A DNA stretch of 64,000 bases from Diadema setosum (taxonomy: Eukaryota; Echinodermata; Echinoidea; Diadematoida; Diadematidae), in assembly GCA_033980235.1 (NCBI GenBank), contig CM067064.1:34069497-34133496 (forward strand), read 5' to 3'. A model generated the notes under the pieces. The model made no database searches and was not told where the DNA came from. It worked only from the letters and a program-made list of their open reading frames with translations. Positions 1-11,900 of this stretch are shown piece after piece. Every line of letters starts with the position of its first letter. Position 1 is the first letter of the stretch. A program made the position numbers and the translations under genes.

Positions 1-1600
1 CAATAAAAATTGAAAGTCTCGTCTAGTAAAAATCATAGTGTGGCAATTTGAGATACATGCGCTCCCAGGGTATCATTAGATAAATTACTCAGCGATGTAT
101 ACAGTGGATTAATAAGGAATCATTATTCTGATACCAAAAAGAGAGCCCCAGAGAACTCCTGTGTGCAAACACAGTGCTAGATCTTTTATTATTGATTTGT
201 ATGCTATTTATTAATGCACTCTACTCTTATCTAGTTGTGCCGGCAAAAAAAAGTTCAAGCCAAAGTTGAGCTGTCGATCAGAGTGGAGTGTTGTTCTTGT
301 TGTTTACGTGGAGATCTTACACCAGCTGCAGATGCCTGAACCTGAGCGCGTATACACACATTGTGCGCGCGCACACACACACACCATAGGGTCCTACACT
401 GTCATCTACACACAGTGTATTACTGTTATGTACGAGTACACGTTTACTGTCATTCTGCGAGGTGCGTTCAACTCTCCACTCAGAGGAAATTAACCAATCA
501 GAAACGCGTATTCGCTGCAAACTGAAATCTCGTCAAAAATTAACTGTACAACGCAATGATTTATTCGCCAACCTGACCCGTTCATAGGATCAGTCCACAT
601 AAAGTCATTATGTTTTTATAGAATGATATTTCCTCTTTCATTTTATACCTCTTCCATTTTGGTCCACCTTAATTTCGTCGGTCTAGTGTACCCCTTAAGA
701 AGAATGAAAAATATGCAAATTTTGTGTTTTATAATTTCCTTGTTCAGTATATTTTATATGTCATAAACTTTCAAGTGGTCGAATTTCATCAAAGTACAAC
801 TCTTCAGCTTTTTATCGATATATAAATCATGAAGATTGATAATGTCGTTTAGATTTACAGACACTCTAAAAATGTGGTCTCCCAGCTCATTACGTATTCA
901 TGTCCGCGAGGTCCATGCATACGCGTACGATAAATGCGAAGGCTTTTCAGGACGTTGCGGTCTGACTGTAATGCAGTGTAAATAGCAAATGGAGGGAATC
1001 AAAGAAGTAAAGTGCTGACGTCATTAGTTACGTTCAGACGACAAGCCCTAACCTCGAGGTTAGGAAACCTCGAGGTGAAACTCCCAGCCCCTTTGTGTCC
1101 ACATGGTGCTTAACTGCGAGTGGTTAGAGCGCTAACCATAAGATATCTCGTGGCTCTTAAAGTGAAAACAAAGTTCTGGTAAGGGCCTGAGAACCCGTCT
1201 GGCACCATTTCATATTTGCTTGCAATATATCGAAAGAGTCTACAAAGAAACTTACCTGGCTGACGCGGTTTGCCGGAATGATGAGCCTTGCTTAACTCTG
1301 CGCGCTTTATCAAGCGCTCATTCTCTGGAGTGCGCACAAATAGGACAATGGCATGCGCAGGTAAAGAGATCCAGAGATAAAATAAAGTTACAACAGAAGC
1401 TTGATCATTATGCCTTCTTACAGGTTTTGACGTATAGTTGGTGCGTTAGGGGATTTGCAAAGCTATCTCAGATTGAGTCTTTTTATTTGAAATTTTGTTT
1501 AAAAAATAAGAAGATATCTGGCGTTCATAAGAGGAACCGAAATTTCATGGTTTGTGGGGATCACTTGACGCTTCTAAATTAAGCTAAGCCCTTGCAATGC
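1..1600. other. Non-coding flank
   Basis: I find no gene here. The stretch holds a short CA microsatellite near 370-385, the perfect palindrome CCTAACCTCGAGGTTAGG at about 1,048, and at 1,330-1,400 a sequence (ATGCGCAGGTAAAGAG ... GTTACAACAGAAG) that recurs near 2,600. Short open frames lack recognisable domains. Confidence 0.6.
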
Positions 1601-1605
1601 CATGT

Positions 1606-1872
1606 TATTATTATCATTATTATTATTATTATTATTATCTCTATCTTCACAAGATATCTCTTGGAGATTAATATCACGTCAAGTTCCATCCTGGAACCTT
1701 AGACTTCCAGTACTTTTCTCAGGATTCGTGCCGTCCCCAGCAATGCTGCTTTTTGGAGCGTTTGCACTCGATCTGGCACACCAACATCGTCCAAGTGCCG
1801 TCGCAGCTGCTTTGCTTTGCTTTGCTTTATTATTATTATTATTATTATTATTATCATTATTATTATTATTAA

Positions 1873-1911
<39 letters not shown>

Positions 1912-2050
1912 CATTATTATTGTTGTTGTTGTTGTTGTCACTATTTTCACAAGATATCTCTTGGAGATGACTATCACGTCAAGTTCCACCATGGAACCTT
2001 AGACTTTTAATACTTTTCTCAGGATTCGCGCCATCCCCAGCAATAAATAT
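1606..2050. repeat. (ATT)n microsatellites and a duplicated segment of about 100 bp
   Basis: Segments 1,648-1,745 and 1,951-2,047 are about 90% identical. Both start TCACAAGATATCTCTTGGAG and end ATTCG...CCCCAGCAAT. Each is preceded by an (ATT)n tract. The intervening sequence includes GCTTTGCTTTGCTTT. Ile- or Leu-rich open frames here are microsatellite artefacts. Confidence 0.85.
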
Positions 2051-2419
2051 TTTTGAAACACCCAACGGTACTGATAATGAATTCTTATTGGTGAAGATAG
2101 TGGAATCACGTAAAAAAAACTGTTTGATATTTTGAAAGATATTTTTGAAATGAATATTGCTTAAAACAAACTGCTGACGGTGCCGGTAACCTTTCTGTTC
2201 ATGTGTTTGTGTTTTCATCTATGTGCATAATTATGCTACGCGTATGTACCTGCAACGTTACTGTTTCCAAATTTCGTATTGCGGAATGAGTTTACATTTT
2301 GTCAAACTGCTATCTTTTGCCTTTCTGTACATAAAATTGTTTTTATCTTTTGTATATCTTTTTTTATTTTGAACTCGCATACCACAATATTGAGTTGATG
2401 AATTATCTCACTATCAAAC

Positions 2420-2770
2420 ATAAGTTAAAACGAAAGTTACAACGGAGTTAAAACACCTTCCACCCTGTTTTATCTCAGAAGCATAAATTTGCACATGGCA
2501 TGACTTACAACAGAAGATAAAACAGTTTTCAGAATACCTTGTAATCTAATGGGTGTTCAGGTTTGCGCCCACTGTTACGCGCGTGCGCATACCCTAAGAC
2601 AATAGTATGCGCAGGCAAAGAGTGTGCAAGATAAAACACAAGTTACAACAGAAGTTACAACAGAAGTTACAACAGAGATAAAACGGTGTTCAGAATACCG
2701 ATATGTTACAACAGACTTACAACAGAGATAAAACAGTCTCAGAATACCACCCCAGAGGAACAACCAATAC
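2420..2770. repeat. Degenerate GTTACAACAGAA tandem repeat
   Basis: A 12-bp unit (GAAGTTACAACA) is repeated at 2,640-2,680 and in decayed form at 2,500-2,525 and 2,700-2,735, interleaved with GATAAAAC...CAGAATACC. It shares sequence with 1,330-1,400. Probably the remains of a repetitive element of unknown class. Confidence 0.6.
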
Positions 2771-4533
2771 AACTCATCCCGCCGTCAAGCAAAGCGAGGC
2801 GGAGTTATCCCCGAGTCCGAGTCTAGCCTGACCCCGTTCGGGTAAGTTCTGAGACTGAACGTTTTTGGTTAATATTTCCCATTTTCGTTGTTACCCATCG
2901 AATATCTTGTTATTACAGCGTTATTCCGCACATTTCACAGGCATACGTTCACATTTTGGAGCAAAATTTGACAACTTTTGCAAGCGTACCAGAACTTTCT
3001 TTGGGCTTTAACATCAAACTGACCTCGAGGTTAGCCAACTACGAGTGCGTCTACACGGTCCCTAACTACAAGCTAGTTAGGTGTCCTAACCTCGAGGTTA
3101 AGACTTGTCGTATTACCATCATTACATTCTTTATTGTGAACGATAACAACGATTCGTGAAGCCATGGAAACCGTCTACTCCCCTATACCGCTTTAGGTCC
3201 AACTTCAACTTCAGCAAGATGTTGTACGTACTTGATTCGTGGTCCTTGATTTGGACAGCACACTGAAAATTCGTCGTTGCAGTAGTTATTGATGGCAACG
3301 GCAACAATCTCGCGAAGAGGCGACAACAGATTTATGCACTGTGAGACAAGAAGAACAAGACAGTTGAAATAACAAATACTATACTTAGACAGTCGAGAAA
3401 TTGTTATTTTTGTTATTGAAATTGCGATTTAATGATTACCTTTTGATACAGATATACAATTCGTAGGTTTTTAAAGCAATTAAGAGACTGCACTTAAGAG
3501 CAGTCTCTTCAGTGTAAAAAAAAAAAGAAAAAGAAATGATTGCCATGTTCTCGTGCTACCATCATCGTCATAATCAAAACATAGGCCTAGAAAGTTATAT
3601 ATCTATTTCATTATTCAGCTAGAAAGTTATATATCTATTTCATTATTCAGCTAACGGCAACGGGGTATAAACAAGTACAGCACAGTGCGAAATTTTACGC
3701 TACGAAGATTATGTGTAATTAATGAAGGAGTTGTTGACAGGTGGATACACGTTCTTGGTCTATTAGAAATAGGATAATATTATGATTCGCGTGACTTACC
3801 ACGCCAAGCGTGATGCCAAAGAACAGCTGCACTCCACTCGAAAGCTGTTGCTTGTCAACTGCAGATATTAATAGGAGAGTGAAAATAACTGTTTTCATTT
3901 AGGTAGTATACATGCTTTAACACAAAGACACCGCAGCTTACGGAAGGATAAATACACACACATGCATCTTTACATGTAGAAATTTTGCATTTAAGTACAA
4001 TAAGAGTATACATACAATATTATTCATAACATTTGAAATAATACAATACGATTTTAAGACCCTATACGTCTTTTAAATCACAACTACTGTTAACAATGAG
4101 ATTATTTATTTTTACATTTTTTTTTCATTATTATTATACAGAAGTGCTAACGGAGAGGATATTGCACAAAAGGGAAAGACAATAATTAACTAGATCTGTC
4201 GTCTTTGGGATACGATACATATATGGTATAGTTTTGAAATTGATAGGCAGAGGACTTTCTGAGCTAACCTCTACACAACTTTTGAGGAGAAAGAAGAAAA
4301 AGAAGAAGAAGAAGAAGAAATACAAAGAATCAGTACAGATACAGAAGGTGATCCGAGAGGATACTCGGATCACCTAATTACATTCACTCTGATAAATATA
4401 GATGTGACAAGGTGGGAATACACGAATGCAACCCTTCCTTCTGTAAGAAAATCTGTTGTTGATTGATGAACATTGTACAATGCTACGGTCCACCGAAATG
4501 GTTTTGAATAATATTTTAAATCTTTTCTTCAGA
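2771..4533. other. Non-coding flank with small repeats
   Basis: No gene is supported. It contains a second TAACCTCGAGGTTA palindrome (about 3,092), a 33-bp perfect tandem duplication (AGAAAGTTATATATC... at 3,590-3,655) and a poly(GAA)-type tract at 4,287-4,320. Confidence 0.6.
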
Positions 4534-4917
4534 GACCCCGTTTACAGTAAGTGAAAAAGGCGAGCTCGCCCGCGGCCGAGCCCGGCATTCACTGTAAACG
4601 CGCAAAAGGCCAAATGCGATACCAAAATCGGCCGCGCATTTGGCCAAGCTCTGGAGACGAGCCGCGGCCGAGCCCGGCCTTTTCTCACTGTAAACGCAAA
4701 CTGAGCCAAATGCGGTACCAAATTGCGACCGGCGCGCTCCCAGTAATAGTCGTTTGTTTACAAGCAGCAGAGCGCCACTACGACAAAATGTTAAGATTTG
4801 AATTAAAAGCCCGGGCCGAGCCCGGCACTGTAAACGGACAAAATTGCTGAGCCGAATACCGCAATTGAGGCCGGGCTCAGCCGTGGCTCGGCCCGACCCT
4901 GCAGTGTAAACGGGGTC
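4534..4917. mobile_element. GC-rich TIR element (GACCCCGTTTACA ends)
   Basis: The element starts GACCCCGTTTACAGT and ends TGTAAACGGGGTC, a 13-bp terminal inverted repeat. The interior is strikingly GC-rich for this region and repeats CACTGTAAACG and GAGCCCGG motifs (4,586, 4,670, 4,815, 4,870). A 384-bp non-autonomous DNA transposon fits. I see no clear target duplication and no coding capacity. Confidence 0.75.
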
Positions 4918-5566
4918 CTAGTAGATATCTTTACACGATCCATTTGATTTTATTTTCTTGAGGCATAACTGACTGCCGTGAATTCAAATATTCCAGAGTG
5001 TATGAATGTTGTGATCGTTTGGGATGTTACAGTTCTTGTTCTAACCACAGGACATTGTCAAAAGGGTATTCCTTAAAAGCTGTTTCGGTCAAACATTTCA
5101 AAAGGAAGAATAGAAGCTTGGTGTAAAGCAAACCAAAATTAAACCCGTGACCAGCATAACATTTATCAAATTATTCAGAGTTAAACCAGTTTACTGTAAA
5201 GCTCACTGACAGACATTTCCATGCCGAATACAACAGTAAAACACACAAAATCAAATTCTACACTGGCCACTATTTCCTTTTTTTAACTATTTTCAGAGTT
5301 ACCAGTTTGATGCTAAAATCTAAATCCTTGGGCGTGCTGATAGCAAAGTTTACATGGGCATGAAATTTACGCTATCCAGAGGAGTCATCATGACCTACAC
5401 GTTAGCTTCCGAAAAATATGAATGTAATCAAAATATTTCAGCACGGCTAAAAACATTCTTTCTGTCACTTTATTGTTTTAACACAATCCCTATGAGCAAA
5501 CATTTGTATGCTATACATAGTATTTTATTTTTGTCAGATTCCTTCTGTTGTCAAGCATTCTTCGAA
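4918..5566. other. 3' flank or 3' UTR of CLCA
   Basis: This is AT-rich sequence downstream of the stop codon with candidate poly(A) signals near 5,524 and 5,470. No further gene is recognised, and I find no convincing minus-strand exon that would extend CLCA. Confidence 0.4.
5524..5529 (-). promoter_or_regulatory. Candidate poly(A) signal AATAAA
   Basis: AATAAA reads on the minus strand about 40 nt after the CLCA stop codon. A second copy lies at about 5,469-5,474. Either could end the transcript, but no cleavage-site evidence is visible and the region is AT-rich. Confidence 0.3.
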
Positions 5567-7998
5567 TTACAACTTACATTGACAATTTTCCCCCTGGAAT
5601 CCGGTTGAACAGTTGCATGCGCATGTTTGCTGGTTAAAAATCCCGCCATTCTGACACACTTTAGATGGACATGTAGTCAAAGTTTTGACTGTTGTAGCGG
5701 CTAATGTCGGTTCTAATGCTGTTGGTTCTTGTGTAGATGTTGGCGCTTGTGTTGTTGGCTCTTTTGTGGTTGGCCCTTGAGTTGTTGTTGGTTCTTGTGT
5801 TGTTGGTTCTTGTGCTGTTGTTGGCTCTTGTGTAGTTGTTGGCTCCTTTGTAGTAGTTGGTTCTTGTGTAGTTGTTGGTTCTTGTGTTGTTGTTGGTTCT
5901 TGTGTAGTTGTTGGTTCTTGTGTTGTTGTTGGTTCTTGTGTAGTTGTTGGCTCTTGTGCAGTTGTTGGGTCTTGTGTTGTTGTAGGTTCTTGTGTTGTTG
6001 TTGGTTCTTGTGTAGTTGTTGGCTCTTGTGTTGTTGTTGGTTCCTGTGTTGTTATTGGCTCTTTTGTTGTGGTTGGCTCTTGAGTTGTTGTTGGTTCTTG
6101 TGTTGTTGTTGATTCTTGTGTAGTTGATGGCTCTTGTGTAGTTGTTGGTTCTTGTGTTGTTGTAGGTTCTTGTGTTGTTGTTGGTTCTTGTGTTGTTGTA
6201 GGTTCTTGTGTTGTTGTTGGTTCTTGTGTTGTTGTAGGTTCTTGTGTTGTTGTTGGTTCTTGTGTTGTTGTAGGTTCTTGTGTTGTTGGTTCTTGTGTAG
6301 TTGTTGGCTCTTTTGTTGTGGTTGGCTCTTGAGTTGTTGATTCTTGTGTTGTTGTTGGTTCTTGTGTTGTTGTTGGTTCTTGTGTTGTTGTTGGCTCTTG
6401 TGTTGTTGGCTCTTGTGTAGTTGTTGGCTCTTTTGTAGTAGTTGGTTCTTGTGTAGTTGTTGTTTCTTGTGTTGTTGTTGGTTCTTGTGTAGTTGTTGGC
6501 TCTTGTGTAGTTGTTGGGTCTTGTGTTGTTGTAGGTTCTTGTGTTGTTGGTTCTTGTGTAGTTGTTGGCTCTTGTGTAGTTGTTGGGTCTTGTGTTGTTG
6601 TAGGTTCTTGTGTTGTTGTTGGTTCTTGTGTTGTTGTTGGCTCTTTTATTGTGGTTGGCTCTTGAGTTGTTGTTGATTCTTGTGTTGTTGTTGGTTCTTG
6701 TGTTGTTGTTGGTTCTTGTGTTGTTGTTGGCTCTTGTGTTGTTGTTAACTCTTGTGTAGTTGTTGGCTCGTTTGTAGTAGTTGGTTCTTGTGTAGTTGTT
6801 GGTTCTTGCGTTGTTGTTGGTTCTCGTGTAGTTGTTGACTCTTGTGTAGTTGTTGGCTCCTGTGTTGTTGGCTCTTTTGTAGTAGTTGGTTCTTGTGTCG
6901 TTGTTGGTTCTTGTGTTGTTGTAGGTTCTTGTGTCGTTGTAGGTTCTTGTGTTGTTGTTGGTTCTTGTGTAGTTGTTGGCTCTTGTGTTGTTGTTGGTTC
7001 TTGTGTAGTTGTTGGCTCTTGTGTTGTTGTTGGTTCTTGTGTAGTTGTTGGCTCTTGTGTTGTTGTTGGTTCTTGTGTTGTTGTTGGCTCTTTTGATGTG
7101 TTTGGCTCTTGAGTTATTGTTGGTTCTTGTGTTGTTGTTGGTTCTTGTGTTGTTGTTGGTTCTTGTGTAGTTGTTGGCTCTTTTGTAGTAGTTGGTTCTT
7201 GTGTAGTTGTTGGTTCTTGTGTAGTTGTTGGCTCTTGTGTAGTTGTTGGGTCTTGTGTTGTTGTAGGTTCTTGTGTTGTTGGTTCTTGTGAGGTTGTTGG
7301 CTCTTGTGTTGCTGTTGGTTCTTGTGTTGTTGTTGGCTCTTGTGTAGTTGTTGGCTCTTGTGTAGTTGTTGGCTCCTGTGTTGTTGTTGGCTCTTGTGTT
7401 GTTGTCGGTTGTTTTGTTGTTGTTGGCTCTTTTGTTGTTGTTGGCTCTTGCATAGTTGTTGGCTCTTTTGTAGTTGTTGGCTCTTGTGTAGTTGTTGGTT
7501 CTTGTGTAGTTGTTGGCTCTTGTGTAGTTGTTGGCTCCTGTGTTGTTGTTGACTCTTGTGTTGTTGTCGGTTCTTCTGTTGTTGTTCGTTCTTGTGTAGT
7601 CGTTGGCTCTTGTGCAGTTGTTGGCTCTTGTGTTGTTGTAGTTTCTTGTGTTGTTGTCGGTACTTGTGTAGTTGTTGGTTCTTGTTTTGTTGTTATCTCT
7701 TGCGTTGTTGTTGGCTCTTCTGTGGTTGTAGGATCTGGGACAGGGATAATACGCCTGAATGTTGCAACTGCGATGTTGGACACGTCTCCACTTTTGCCGC
7801 TGTCGTCAGAGGCGCGAATGGCGAACCAATAGGAGAAAGCAGCCACCTGCGCCACGTTCTCGACAGAGGCAACGAATTCTTCCGGCGACCCGAATGGCTG
7901 CGGGACCAGTAATTCTGAACCATTCACCCTGGCGGCACCCTCAAAATCAGACATCAACATATCCATAGAGTCTGACACACGGATGTCATATGATGTCG
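5567..7998 (-). CDS. CLCA: CLCA exon 15: rest of FnIII, long PTTTQE repeat tail, EGF-like module, stop
   Basis: The exon encodes residues 833-1642. SYDIRVSDS and [14 protein letters not shown] finish the FnIII-like domain (to about 915). A tail of about 675 residues follows, nearly all Pro-Thr-Thr-Thr-Gln-Glu with Lys, Asp or Ser variants and occasional five-residue units. A final C-rich module has the six-cysteine EGF pattern (CQNGG ... CACNC ... GFQGENC). The Thr-rich tail should be densely O-glycosylated, and its Glu makes it acidic. The acceptor is GTTTCAG|CGA. The open frame runs on to 8,293 but that part is intronic. The last codons (TGT AAG TTG TAA) also contain a consensus splice donor, so the true C-terminus is not fully certain. 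Confidence 0.88.
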
Positions 7999-8632
7999 CT
8001 GAAACATAAAACAATAATGAGAGCAGAACCCAATCCATCGAATTCTCGCTATCACAAACAACTATAAGAAATTTAATAAAGCTTGGCGCTATTAGACTGT
8101 CAAATCTTTCCTGAGGACTACTTGATTTTATTTTGTTTTTGGATATCATTTCAAAGTTGATTTTCAACAAAATAATATACTTTATATTCCTCTGGAATTG
8201 TATGTTCTTTGATATTGCATATAAGTGGTTTTTAATCATCTCACAAAAAGTTAAAATCTGTATCCCCATCTCAATCGATCCTAGGTGCACCATCCCTTTA
8301 AAGCCCTAATGCCTATTCGAACTGATCCTTTCAATTCAGACAGATCTCCCCCGAGCAGGACTGCGATTCTCCTGCAATTCATGGTGAAGTCAAAGAACAT
8401 ACAATGGCAGAGTCGGTGGCAGTACATGCCAGGTTTTCGGCCTATTCAAAACGTTGTAAGCAGAACGTAAAATGAGCACACCCTGATAGCATATCGGGCT
8501 GGATGGCACAGATGTGATTGCTGATGTGGTCTATGTACTACACAATGTAGTCAGGATTAGCAAAACCTGACTAGAGAGATGGAAAGCTGATTTCGGGGAA
8601 TATACTGTATATACTGTATATATGTATATGTA

Positions 8633-8667
<35 letters not shown>

Positions 8668-8911
8668 TGCAACTGAATGACAAATTGCCCTACATCGACG
8701 TCAATAAGCACTGAATTGATATATATATACATATATATATATATATTGAAACAAGAGAGGGAAAACTAACCAGAAACAAATAATAAATAGTGAAAACTTT
8801 GAGCAAAGGAAATGGGTTTTCATCGGGATTCGAACCCGAGACATCCGGATTACTAGACCGGTGCTCTACCGACTGAGCTATTGAAAGCCCTAATTCTTTG
8901 CTCAAAGTTTT

Positions 8912-8961
<50 letters not shown>

Positions 8962-11900
8962 CAATTGTATATGTACGTACGTATATTGCGAATAGATATT
9001 ACTTTTGCACATGAGGCAAACCTTAACAAATGACTTCAGTATAAGCATCATATAACAAGCACTGACAGAAAAAGCTCATAACAATGTTAAAGGGGCATAA
9101 AAGAGTTCGGTGCCAAGAAATGCCGCTGTTCAAACGTGTCAAAAGGAGGTGTGAACTTTGCTGAAGGCACTAGCCTTTTTGTGTTTTTATTTGTTTGTTT
9201 TCATTACAAGACACTCAGTTGATATTTTGCGGCACAGAAACAGTTAAATATCATGCAAAAGAATCGTATTTCTACGATGCAGGACAGTTCCTCATGTTTA
9301 AGCGTGCTCCAAGTGCATGCAAAGACATCAGAGAGGGGGGCATTTCATGAAGCGTTTTGTTACTAATTTTGCCTGACATACTTTTATAAGCTACTGAAAT
9401 CCTTCCATTTGCCTGACTGAGAGAAAATTTGTTTGTGTAAGTTTGTGTAAAGTGTAAATATGCCAAGGCATATTGATATAATCCTCTGTCAGCAGGTAGC
9501 ATCAACGTCAATGAAAACCTTTACCCGTTCGCGTATTTTTTATTTACACGCAAGCCTGTGGCTTTTCGCAATTTAATTCAATGAAACCGCTTGTGATGCG
9601 TCTATGCTTACTCCGCTCAGGTTGCGAAGAGATCTGTGGGTATACTTGTACAGTGCCTCCGCTCGCGCCGATTCGATTCGTACACGTGCATCAGTGAGTG
9701 TGTGAAAGTTTTGCTTGCCGTGGTAGACCTGCATCCAACAAGTCCATGTACGTACATTGTACTATGTAAACGAGTGAGAGTACGAAAAACAAGACAATAC
9801 AAAACAAAAAATTTGAAAGTTATGGAATAGGCTGGTACATGTGCATGTACATGACAGTATCAGAGAGTTCTGAAATAACATGATCGCATAATCTAATGAC
9901 ACCTGAATGGAATGAAATACATTGGAAAATCATGCTTGCCATTTTTCTCATTTTAAAATTAATACATTGTATCAAAAGTAATGTATTTGTCTTTCAGACC
10001 CCCCTCACTCTCTTATTTCCAAAACGTCTCTCGTCTCCCGTCTCTCCATACATCATAGTATTTGTTCCAAATACAAGCTCTCTCCTATCTCTCTTGACTC
10101 CCTCTCATATCACATGATTTCTGTTTCTAAGACCCCTTCTATATATAAATATACATTGTATGTACATGTATTAATGTTATTTCTCAGACCCCAACCCCCT
10201 CTGTTATATCTGTTGCTATAATAAAGGCCCTACATCTATCTTCATACTGATGGTATATTATTTTGTTTCTCAAACCTGCCCCGCTCTTTTCTTCATACTA
10301 TAGTTTCAAAGACTCACTCTGCATAGTCATTTTTCCGACCTCTCTCGACCCCTTCCTTTTTCAAATTCATGACTCGTGTATTCCTTGCTCGATCACTGCT
10401 TGAATTAGCCTATATATATCATACAATTTATTTGTTTTCCATACTCTCTCTGTCTCTCCCATTCTCTCTTTCTGATTCTTAAACTTTACAATGTTTGTTT
10501 ACAAGACCACTTTCTACTCTCTATATACATTGATCAGTTTGTCTAGAAACATGTACAGTCACATGTACGAAGGAAAATTACACCACTATTGCATGAAGTC
10601 ATTATGCACTTTATTCACTTCTTTATATTCAAGCACTTTTTTTTTCATGAAGGTACAGATGTAATCTGATCCTCCAATATCCAAGAAGTACTGTAATACA
10701 AACTAGAAGTATCACCTAATGTGATTAATATATACCCCCAACTAGACACTGAGGCAGTTAGCTCAACTAGCAATGATTACTTTGTATGCTTTTCCTGGAA
10801 AAACATGCATGACAATGTATTATTGAATAAAATTAACAGTACAGTAATGTGTTATTTTGCTCACTCACAATAATGTGCCATATCTCAAGTCATGTGCTCA
10901 AAACCTGAGTGAGTAAAGTAAATAAATCAGCAATTTCTATGATTTTCATGAAAATAATGTTACCATGGAAACAAAATGTTTGACATTAAGAAAAAAATGA
11001 AGTTCGCAAAACTATAGCTGTCACATGTGCCAAATTTCAAGTCAGATGCTCAAAAGCTGAGGGAGTTAGGTGAATTCACAATATCATTATATGATTTTCT
11101 TTCAAAATATGCTGTCACCATGTTAGAGCTCACTAATGTCAACAATAATCGACCGCTATAACAACCACTAATGTGGTTGTCGCATCTTCAAGCTATATGC
11201 TTATTTGACGACAGCCTTCTGAATTTACACTCCCAATACATGTGCCATAATTCAGTCAGATCATTTGATTTCCTTTATTCCGAGTGGTTCCCAATCGATG
11301 TGTTCTCTTAGCCTATTCTTTGATCTGTACACGTATATCTCAGTTTTATATTCGGATGTACACACTGCATGTTCCATTGTCTCGTAAACAAAAAGAAATG
11401 ACTGTGCTTCATTTTTATAATATCATGATCGATGCAGAACATTCTTCATAAATTAATTTGAATTTGGATCGTGCAATATCATAACAACCTCTAATGTCAT
11501 AACACGTCGACGACAAAATGTCGTAATGACCACTAATGTCATAACATGTCGACGACAAATGTCAAAATCGGATTAACAACAAATGTCATAACACGTCGAC
11601 GACTAATGTCAAAATTCCCATTTTTGCTGCAAATGTCACAACACGTCGACCACATTAATGTCAACATTTCAAAATTTACTGCAAATGTCTTAACGCGTCA
11701 CTGGGGGGAATCCAGGAATCCCGTAAAGGGGAGGCGCCTTTACAAAAGTAACCCCTCCTTCATTTTCTTTCTCTTTTTTTTTTCTTTTAAACAAAAGAAA
11801 TAAAACGAAAAAAAAAAATAAGGGGGATGGGGTTGCGCCAGCCTTTTATTTTGAAAGGTGTCTCCCCTTTACGGAATTCCTGGATCCGCCCCTGAAATGC

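Noticed and set aside
1602..2002. Leu- and Ile-rich open frames
   Set aside because: Translation of (ATT)n microsatellite.
5729..7552. Plus-strand Cys/Trp/Phe/Leu-rich open frames (CCCWFLC repeats)
   Set aside because: They are the complement of the PTTTQE coding array; the 18-bp unit has no stop in that frame, so the openness is automatic.
7999..8293. Upstream extension of the last CLCA exon's open frame
   Set aside because: A phase-matched acceptor (GTTTCAG) at 7,999-8,005 joins the FnIII sequence exactly; the extension has no family similarity.
8812..8890. Functional tRNA-Thr gene
   Set aside because: Acceptor stem length and spacing are wrong and the flanks form an inverted repeat, so a tRNA-derived mobile element is preferred.
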